DNA of 6,273 nucleotides from Legionella genomosp. 1 (lineage in GTDB: Bacteria > Pseudomonadota > Gammaproteobacteria > Legionellales > Legionellaceae). Where the stretch lies: NCBI GenBank assembly GCA_945865355.1, contig CAMBDN010000149.1, positions 1 to 6,273 on the forward strand, in the 5' to 3' direction. Under the pieces are notes generated by a model. That model was not told the DNA's origin. It saw only the letters and a list, made by a program, of their open reading frames with translations, and searched no databases. How positions within the stretch are numbered: position 1 is the stretch's first letter; the number at the start of each line of letters is the position of its first letter. Made by a program: the position numbers and the translations under genes. Positions 1 through 4,025 of this stretch are shown piece after piece.

Positions 1-893
1 TCACTAGTTTCGGCATCTGTTAACAAAAAACGATGAGGATCATACGGATCAATGGCATCAGGATTTGCCGCTTTGATCGCATACTCTTGAATTTGATGAG
101 TGATAAAACAAGTCGCTGCAGCACCGATGATACTAAGACAAACCACACCAAAGACAACAATCCCTACTGGGTTAGCTATCCCAGCTAATATCGCCAAGCT
201 CGCCAATGGGGCTGAAGCAAATAAGCTTGCAAGAATAGCACTAGCAGCAGCACCTGCAGCAACACTCAATAGGCTAATACTTGCTTGTAACCAACCTTCA
301 TGAAAGAAAAACCGCTCACCACTGTTCAGCATTTCATTCAACACGTAGTAAAGTGCTATCAAGGTAAGAACTATCGCCACTGCAGCTATAGCAACAAGAA
401 GTATAATCGCCATGACCTTCGCTGTATCCTCATTACTTCCGCCCCCCTGCGTATGACCATGATGATGATGCCCAGGACCAAATCCACCTGGACGATAGTA
501 ATAAGGTCTATTGAACGAGCTCAACAATAACCATGTAAAAACAAAATCGTTACCTGCACAGTAATGTGGGCGACTATAATAATGAATGATGAGGACAGGT
601 GGCGTGCCAAATCTAAAAAAATTAATTCGAGCAGCGGGTCTCTCTGGATCAGGTGGACATGCAGCAATAAACGTGTTCAATATCTTATAGGCTTTCAACT
701 TTTCTTGAGCATCCAAGTGACTTAGCGAACTTGCATTACCATTTAATGAAGTATAAACACCAAAATAGAGCTCATTATAAACGTCATTTATAGATGCATC
801 AGGGTTACGTTCGCGAATCTCGCGATAATGTTTTGCTATACCAAAATACAACTGCTTGAGTTGCGCGTCAGTCATTATATTGTTCTGTGGCAT
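1..893 (-). CDS. Unrecognised multi-pass membrane protein with His-rich linker, 3' end cut off by window edge
   Basis: The frame stays open from ATG 893-891 to the window edge (297 codons plus two bases), so the C-terminus is missing. The start is supported by a GAGG Shine-Dalgarno 9 bases upstream and a strong promoter behind it; a later in-frame ATG (875-873, Met7) has no ribosome site. Residues 1-80 look soluble and helical (MTDAQLKQLYFGIAKHYREI at 7-26). Residues 98-126 are aromatic and fairly hydrophobic, followed by a Tyr/Pro/Gly stretch (RPYYYRPGG, 129-137) and a His cluster (GHHHHGH, 141-147). Likely membrane segments are 159-185, about 202-225 and about 229-265, the last two rich in Ala and Gly; the segment after them is polar with repeated Asp-Pro (DPYDPHRF, 282-289). 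I do not recognise the family. The layout of a cytoplasmic helical N-domain plus Ala/Gly-rich membrane hairpins resembles many lineage-specific Legionellales proteins, including some secreted ones, but nothing here proves secretion or function. Coding status is well supported by the long open frame and good signals. Confidence 0.85.
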   Translation of the reverse strand, partial: MPQNNIMTDAQLKQLYFGIAKHYREIRERNPDASINDVYNELYFGVYTSLNGNASSLSHLDAQEKLKAYKILNTFIAACPPDPERPAARINFFRFGTPPVLIIHYYSRPHYCAGNDFVFTWLLLSSFNRPYYYRPGGFGPGHHHHGHTQGGGSNEDTAKVMAIILLVAIAAVAIVLTLIALYYVLNEMLNSGERFFFHEGWLQASISLLSVAAGAAASAILASLFASAPLASLAILAGIANPVGIVVFGVVCLSIIGAAATCFITHQIQEYAIKAANPDAIDPYDPHRFLLTDAETS

Positions 894-902
894 GGCTTTA
901 TA

Positions 903-906
903 CCTC
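903..906 (-). promoter_or_regulatory. Shine-Dalgarno of the unrecognised membrane protein
   Basis: GAGG on the minus strand lies 9 bases before ATG 893-891. It decides the start, because the next in-frame ATG (875-873) is preceded by an AT-rich stretch without purine-rich complementarity to 16S rRNA. Confidence 0.6.
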
Positions 907-917
907 GCAATAATTGC
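907..917. repeat. 11-base perfect palindrome (GCAAT-A-ATTGC) beside the ribosome site
   Basis: GCAATAATTGC is a perfect dyad with one central base and directly abuts the GAGG ribosome site of the membrane protein gene. It is within the predicted 5' leader. It could be a small protein-binding site or have no role; an 11-base palindrome can arise by chance in AT-rich DNA. Confidence 0.35.
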
Positions 918-940
918 TGTTTATATGAAATATATCGACT

Positions 941-958
941 CAATAAAAAAATTTATTG
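941..958. repeat. Inverted repeat overlapping the predicted transcription start (CAATAAA-4-TTTATTG)
   Basis: Perfect 7-base arms (941-947 and 952-958) flank four A bases. The repeat begins 3 bases downstream of the -10 box of the promoter at 962-990 and covers the predicted start near 955-956. A repressor bound here would block initiation, so it is a candidate operator. Its all-AT core and low complexity mean chance or simple DNA bending are real alternatives. Confidence 0.4.
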
Positions 959-961
959 GTC

Positions 962-990
962 TTTATACATAAAATTTGTTCTATTTTCAA
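962..990 (-). promoter_or_regulatory. Sigma-70-type promoter for the unrecognised membrane protein
   Basis: On the minus strand, TTGAAA (990-985) is separated by exactly 17 bases from TATAAA (967-962). Each box is one or two bases off consensus (TTGACA, TATAAT). Predicted initiation near 955-956 gives a leader of about 60 bases ahead of ATG 893. This suggests the gene is transcribed on its own rather than by read-through from ppiD. Confidence 0.7.
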
Positions 991-1037
991 TCACCCTGCT
1001 TGTGTGCCAAAGAACTTAACAGGATTTATTGAAAAGG

Positions 1038-1080
1038 GTATTCACGTCATCGCGAAAAAATTGTGGGCTCACATGAATAC
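1038..1080 (-). repeat. Imperfect inverted repeat with 10-base arms, possible transcript-end structure
   Basis: Arms 1038-1047 and 1071-1080 are complementary at 9 of 10 positions; the odd pair is G-U in minus-strand RNA but A-C in plus-strand RNA, so the fold favours the minus strand. The 23-base interior contains a second small hairpin (TGTG-AGCC-CACA, 1073-1062) followed in minus-strand RNA by A and six U residues (1060-1055). That makes a weak intrinsic-terminator-like element about 280 bases behind the ppiD stop. The inner stem has only 4 pairs, so function is uncertain. Confidence 0.3.
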
Positions 1081-1276
1081 AAAGTCTGGATTATTATTCA
1101 GGAAATAATTAAGTACGTTGAGAATCACGTGACCTTGGTTTTTCGTATGTAGGATATAAGTGAAACAACTGTAGACAACAATTTTTTTAAAATTAACTAT
1201 TCATTGTAATGTGCTGATCAATGATATGAGGTTTGGGTATTCAAAAGGATGAACATAATAATAGGATGTTTAGCGA

Positions 1277-1293
1277 AATAACTGCGGGTTATT
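1277..1293. repeat. Small hairpin AATAAC-5-GTTATT behind ppiD
   Basis: Perfect 6-base arms (1277-1282, 1288-1293) flank a TGCGG loop. The stem is AT-rich with no U tract after it, so it is not a good terminator by itself. It is the second of two hairpins within 80 bases downstream of the ppiD stop. Confidence 0.25.
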
Positions 1294-1311
1294 CAGGGCA
1301 CATGATAAGCT

Positions 1312-1338
1312 CCCGCATATCGCTTCGCAACATGCGGG
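1312..1338 (-). terminator. GC-rich hairpin downstream of ppiD, weak terminator candidate
   Basis: Perfect 7-base arms CCCGCAT (1312-1318) and ATGCGGG (1332-1338) flank a 13-base loop, starting 17 bases after the ppiD stop. Placement fits a transcript end, but minus-strand RNA continues as AGCUUAUCAUG without a U tract, so it is not a classical intrinsic terminator. It may instead be a 3' stabilising stem, or termination may be Rho-dependent further down. Confidence 0.35.
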
Positions 1339-1354
1339 TAACTATGAAGGCAGG

Positions 1355-3232
1355 CTAATGCTTAACGATGGTCGCTTTACTCATCAAGTTATTTAAATAT
1401 AGATCATAATCCATCATGCCAAAATTAGCTTCAATCTGTTGAGTGATACTTGCAACTTGTTCTTTATCGTGTGTTGCTAATTTGCCATCATTAATTTTTT
1501 TCAAATGAACAATAACATAGTCACCATTATCCAAGCTACGACCTTCCTCTGCGTCAACAAGGGCCAAATTAAATGCCATGGAATTAATTGCTTCAGCCGA
1601 CTTATCGCTGTCACGTGCTGCTTCACTAATAACAAGCCAGTGTAACTTGCTTTCATCCATCAATTTATTTTGTTCGTTTAATTGTTGGTTGGCGCCAAGC
1701 AACACCTTACCTAACTGCCTTGCTTCTTCCTTCGCTTTACTCAAGGCTAATTTTTCTAAAATTACAGGCTTTACCTCATCCAACGTTGACTCTACTGCAG
1801 GTAGGTGCTTATTTACTCGCAGTACAATAACACTTTCATTATCTTGTTGGACAGGTTCACTATTATTACCCAACTCTAAAACATCGTGGCTAAAAGCGGC
1901 ACTAATTATCTGCTTATTCTTTGACAGCTTATCGTCCCCACCCAAACGTGAGAATGGGAGTGACTGCTGTACAGTCAATTTGAGTGCATCAGCGACCGGT
2001 AATAAAGAATCTGGTGTTTGATAACTCAAATCAGATAATTTCTCTAGTTTTTGAGCATACTCTGCCTGGCCAAGGTCAGCTAACAATTGGTCGTTAATTT
2101 CTGCCTTAACATCATCCAGTGGTTTAACTTTTGATGCTTTATATCCAATGAGTTTAAATATCTCATATCCATGTTCCGTTTGAGCTGGTGTTGAGATTTG
2201 TCCTGGGGATGTAAGACCAATTAAGGTTTTATCAAGTTTTGATTGGCCTGCCACAATCCAAGGTAATACACCACCTTTGACCGCAGATATTTTATCATCT
2301 GAGATGGCTTTAGCGTCTTCATCAAACTTCGTTGGGTCTTTTTGTAATGCGCTGTACGTCTCTTCTGCATGCTGCTTAATACGTTGCTTTTCATCATCTG
2401 AAATATCGGAAGGTACGGCAAACAGAATATGAGCAACTTTCCATTGTGCTGGCGTATAATAATTACTTTGATTTTCTTCATAATAGCGCTGTACTTGTTG
2501 ATCTGATATCTTAATCGTTGCTTTAATGTCCGCCATGGATAAACGTATATAATCAACACTGACTTTTTCAGGTGTCAAAAATTCCTTTTGGTGCTTTTGG
2601 TAATAGGCAGAAACCTCTTCGGAAGAAACCTTTTCCTGATTCATAAACCGCAAAGCTGGAATTGTTACGTAGTCGTAATCTCTCGTTTGCATATATAACT
2701 TTACAAATTGATTGATTTCGCTGGGCAAGGCAAAGGACGTGCCAATAAAGGCAAAACGTTGCTGATTGATAAGCATCCCTTGACTCACTTCTTTTTGAAA
2801 TGATTCCGGGGTAAAGAGCGCGCCATTCAATGCTTGCTGATATCGATCTTTAGAAAAGTGACCGTCTTGCTGGAATTGAGGAATACTCAATATCGCAGCA
2901 TTTGCCAGTGCGTCGTCAACATCAAACCCATTGGCCCGCGCAGCTTGCATACTCACTCTACTCATTATCATTTCATCCATAACTTGCTGCTTTAATTGAT
3001 TTTCCAAAGCAGCGGTCATGAGCGCTGGATCACGCATTTGACGAGTACGTCGATAATTTAGATCAAAGGCTTGTTTTGAAATGGGCTGTCCATTCACTTC
3101 AACTTGGGCATTTGTTTCATGCCGTGACTGAATGTAGTAATCGATACCAAATAAGGTGAAGGTTATTGCAATAAGAACAATAATCACCCAAGCAACAACA
3201 CCTTGAATTCGCTCGTTTAGCTTCTGCAACAT
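1355..3232 (-). CDS. ppiD: PpiD, membrane-anchored periplasmic SurA/parvulin-type chaperone
   Basis: Complete 625-residue protein, the usual size for PpiD (E. coli about 620), starting at ATG 3232-3230 and ending in TAG. The N-terminus (MLQKLNERIQG) is followed by one membrane anchor at about 12-33 with a short cytoplasmic head, so the bulk lies in the periplasm. Residues about 40-200 form the SurA-like helical chaperone region (IPQFQQDGHFSKDRYQ at 117-132 is typical). About 263-363 is the parvulin (PpiC) domain, with VAHILF (266-271), a GGVLPW core (320-325) and the closing HGYEIFKL (354-361). The rest is the helical C-terminal region. In E. coli, PpiD works at the SecYEG exit with YfgM, and its parvulin domain has little or no isomerase activity; the same is inferred here. 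The gene has its own candidate promoter and is separated from hupB by the tRNAs and a terminator, unlike the adjacent hupB-ppiD of E. coli. Its ribosome site is modest (GGAA, 3244-3241, 8 bases upstream). Confidence 0.97.
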   Translation of the reverse strand: MLQKLNERIQGVVAWVIIVLIAITFTLFGIDYYIQSRHETNAQVEVNGQPISKQAFDLNYRRTRQMRDPALMTAALENQLKQQVMDEMIMSRVSMQAARANGFDVDDALANAAILSIPQFQQDGHFSKDRYQQALNGALFTPESFQKEVSQGMLINQQRFAFIGTSFALPSEINQFVKLYMQTRDYDYVTIPALRFMNQEKVSSEEVSAYYQKHQKEFLTPEKVSVDYIRLSMADIKATIKISDQQVQRYYEENQSNYYTPAQWKVAHILFAVPSDISDDEKQRIKQHAEETYSALQKDPTKFDEDAKAISDDKISAVKGGVLPWIVAGQSKLDKTLIGLTSPGQISTPAQTEHGYEIFKLIGYKASKVKPLDDVKAEINDQLLADLGQAEYAQKLEKLSDLSYQTPDSLLPVADALKLTVQQSLPFSRLGGDDKLSKNKQIISAAFSHDVLELGNNSEPVQQDNESVIVLRVNKHLPAVESTLDEVKPVILEKLALSKAKEEARQLGKVLLGANQQLNEQNKLMDESKLHWLVISEAARDSDKSAEAINSMAFNLALVDAEEGRSLDNGDYVIVHLKKINDGKLATHDKEQVASITQQIEANFGMMDYDLYLNNLMSKATIVKH

Positions 3233-3285
3233 TTAAGAAGTTCCATAATTAATACAACCCAGAATCCAGGCAATAAATGTAGCAT

Positions 3286-3314
3286 AAAATATCACAACTA
3301 GACCCACTGGACAA
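3286..3314 (-). promoter_or_regulatory. Candidate ppiD promoter with extended -10
   Basis: On the minus strand, TTGTCC (3314-3309) and TATTTT (3291-3286) are 17 bases apart, each matching 4 of 6 consensus positions. A TG one base ahead of the -10 box makes an extended -10, which partly offsets weak hexamers. Initiation near 3279-3280 would give a leader of about 47 bases. This is the best-placed candidate in the gap after the tRNA terminator. Confidence 0.45.
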
Positions 3315-3340
3315 TTCAACTTGTCTAGAATAGTGAATTG
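3298..3340. repeat. Nested inverted repeats around the -35 region of the ppiD promoter
   Basis: Three dyads overlap: CTAGAC (3298-3303) with GTCTAG (3323-3328); GACAA (3310-3314) with TTGTC (3321-3325); and CAATTCA (3312-3318) with TGAATTG (3334-3340). Together they cover the spacer, the -35 box and about 25 bases upstream. They could be a binding site for a regulator of ppiD, though short AT-rich dyads are common by chance. Confidence 0.35.
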
Positions 3341-3426
3341 AATTTTAAATGCATGGAGTATGTCACCCCGAAAAGAGACGTTCATTTAAAAATTAATCGA
3401 CTATGGTGAACAACTGTTTTACCTAA

Positions 3427-3454
3427 TTAAAAAAAACGCGCCCTAAGGCGCGTT
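3427..3454 (-). terminator. Intrinsic terminator ending the hupB-tRNA-Val-tRNA-Asp transcript
   Basis: Perfect 8-base arms (3435-3442 and 3447-3454, AACGCGCC on the plus strand) flank a 4-base loop. In minus-strand RNA the stem is followed by a run of U residues (8 in a row, 3436-3429, two shared with the stem) and then AAUU. It begins 4 bases after the tRNA-Asp CCA end. This is the strongest terminator in the window and separates the tRNAs from ppiD. Confidence 0.93.
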
Positions 3455-3458
3455 ATGC

Positions 3459-3535
3459 TGGCGGAGTGGACGGGGCTCGAACCCGCGACCCCCGGCGTGA
3501 CAGGCCGGTATTCTAACCAACTGAACTACCACTCC
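3459..3535 (-). tRNA. tRNA-Asp (anticodon GUC)
   Basis: A 77-base cloverleaf with CCA encoded (3461-3459). Acceptor arms GGAGTGG (3535-3529) and CCACTCC (3469-3463) pair perfectly, with discriminator G at 3462. The anticodon GTC is at 3501-3499 in the loop CTGTCAC between CCGGC-type stems, and the T-arm holds GGTTCGA. It reads GAC and GAU codons. It lies 6 bases after tRNA-Val and immediately before the terminator, so both tRNAs are likely cut from one precursor. Confidence 0.97.
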
Positions 3536-3541
3536 AATTCA

Positions 3542-3617
3542 TGGTGGGTGCTGCAGGGATCGAACCTGCGACCCTCGCCTTGTAAGGGCGATGCTCTCCC
3601 AGCTGAGCTAAGCACCC
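3542..3617 (-). tRNA. tRNA-Val (anticodon UAC)
   Basis: A 76-base cloverleaf with CCA encoded (3544-3542). The 5' arm GGGTGCT (3617-3611) pairs with AGCACCC (3552-3546), with discriminator A at 3545. The anticodon TAC at 3584-3582 sits in the loop CTTACAA, the D-arm reads TAGCTCAGCTGGGAGAG, and the T-arm contains GGTTCGAT. It closely resembles E. coli tRNA-Val(UAC). Its 5' end is only 8 bases after the hupB stop, with no promoter or terminator room between, so it should be released from the hupB transcript by RNase P. Confidence 0.97.
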
Positions 3618-3625
3618 AGGAAAAA

Positions 3626-3901
3626 TTATTCCTGTACAGCTTCTTTCAATGTTTTGCCAGCCTTAAACTTAGCAACACGTGAAGCTTTAATTTGTATTGT
3701 CTCTCCTGTCTGCGGATTACGACCAGTTCTCGCAGAACGATTACCTGTTGAAAAAGATCCGAATCCTGGCAAAACCACTTGATCACCTTTTTGCAGCGTT
3801 TCAGTAACGGTGCTCATAAAGACATCTAGTACTCGATTAGCATCAACTTTTGTGACGCCTGAACCTTGAGCGATTGCCTCAACCAATTCACTTTTATTCA
3901 T
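3626..3901 (-). CDS. hupB: DNA-binding protein HU (beta-type)
   Basis: Complete 91-residue HU-family protein, the normal length. It has the N-terminal helical dimerisation part (MNKSELVEAIAQGSG at 1-15), the family signature from GFGSF (46-50) through RNPQTGE (61-67) with the DNA-intercalating Pro63 at the tip of the beta arm, and a basic C-terminal helix. HU dimers bind and bend DNA without much sequence preference, compact the nucleoid and aid replication, repair and transcription. Start ATG 3901-3899 has a clear AGGGG ribosome site 5 bases upstream (3911-3907), fitting high expression. It sits directly behind lon, as in most gammaproteobacteria, with its own near-consensus promoter. The stop (3628-3626) is 8 bases from mature tRNA-Val, so translation finishes next to a tRNA precursor. 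HU-alpha, HU-beta and single-HU species cannot be separated by sequence alone; hupB follows from its position after lon. Confidence 0.97.
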   Translation of the reverse strand: MNKSELVEAIAQGSGVTKVDANRVLDVFMSTVTETLQKGDQVVLPGFGSFSTGNRSARTGRNPQTGETIQIKASRVAKFKAGKTLKEAVQE

Positions 3902-3939
3902 CTTTTCCCCTTTCAGTTATTCATCCTTATCCGGAGCTG

Positions 3940-3968
3940 ATTACACCAGATTAACCAACCCTAGTCAA
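3940..3968 (-). promoter_or_regulatory. Sigma-70 promoter for hupB and the downstream tRNAs
   Basis: TTGACT (3968-3963) and TGTAAT (3945-3940) each match 5 of 6 consensus bases and are spaced by 17. A TG one base before the -10 adds an extended -10. Initiation near 3933 leaves a leader of about 32 bases. It is strong enough for an abundant nucleoid protein, and probably drives the two tRNAs as well, since none of the gaps between them can hold another promoter. Confidence 0.75.
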
Positions 3969-3985
3969 GCTGTTACATCCCTGAA

Positions 3986-4003
3986 GCCCCGCCAGTAGCG
4001 GGC
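3986..4003 (-). terminator. GC-rich hairpin behind lon, incomplete terminator candidate
   Basis: CCCGC (3988-3992) pairs with GCGGG (3998-4002) around a 5-base loop, and flanking GC can extend the stem past a one-base bulge. It begins 22 bases after the lon stop. No U tract follows in minus-strand RNA, so termination is probably partial or Rho-dependent and some lon transcripts may run into hupB. Confidence 0.35.
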
Positions 4004-4025
4004 AACGACGAGAATATACCTTTAA

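Larger units (their letters stand above)
894..1354. other. 461-base non-coding AT-rich gap between ppiD and the membrane protein gene
   Basis: No open frame here has a credible start, ribosome site or recognisable product on either strand. The gap holds the promoter and leader of the membrane protein (894-990), a 10-base-arm inverted repeat (1038-1080), two small hairpins just behind ppiD (1277-1293 and 1312-1338), an 8-base palindrome TCACGTGA (1125-1132), and repeated GGGTATTCA-like words (1036-1044, 1235-1243, and 1286-1295 with one extra T). No tRNA is visible. It could hide a small RNA or decayed gene, but I cannot show either. Confidence 0.6.

Noticed and set aside
100..530. Two plus-strand open frames (67 and 76 codons)
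   Set aside because: Both are shadows opposite the long minus-strand membrane protein frame, with low-complexity composition (Ala/Ile/Met/Ser runs) and no ribosome sites.
828..1019. Plus-strand open frame of 63 codons
   Set aside because: It overlaps the start of the membrane protein gene and its promoter on the other strand, has no convincing ribosome site, and matches nothing I know.
1135..1160. Plus-strand promoter-like TTGGTT and TATAAG
   Set aside because: The spacer is only 14 bases and no gene lies downstream on the plus strand.
1154..1190. Minus-strand promoter-like TTGTTG-17-TATATC in the gap behind ppiD
   Set aside because: The boxes match only 3 of 6 and 4 of 6 consensus positions, and a far better promoter lies nearer the gene at 962-990.
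2221..2559. Minus-strand 112-codon open frame inside ppiD
   Set aside because: It is the alternate frame of a clearly intact ppiD; its peptide has no family-like features.
3455..3682. Plus-strand open frame of 75 codons containing EWTGLEPATPGVTG and LQGSNLRPSPCKGDALP
   Set aside because: It is antisense to the two tRNA genes. These peptide strings are well-known artefacts of translating the reverse strand of tRNA-Asp and tRNA-Val, and the frame overlaps the terminator side and hupB.
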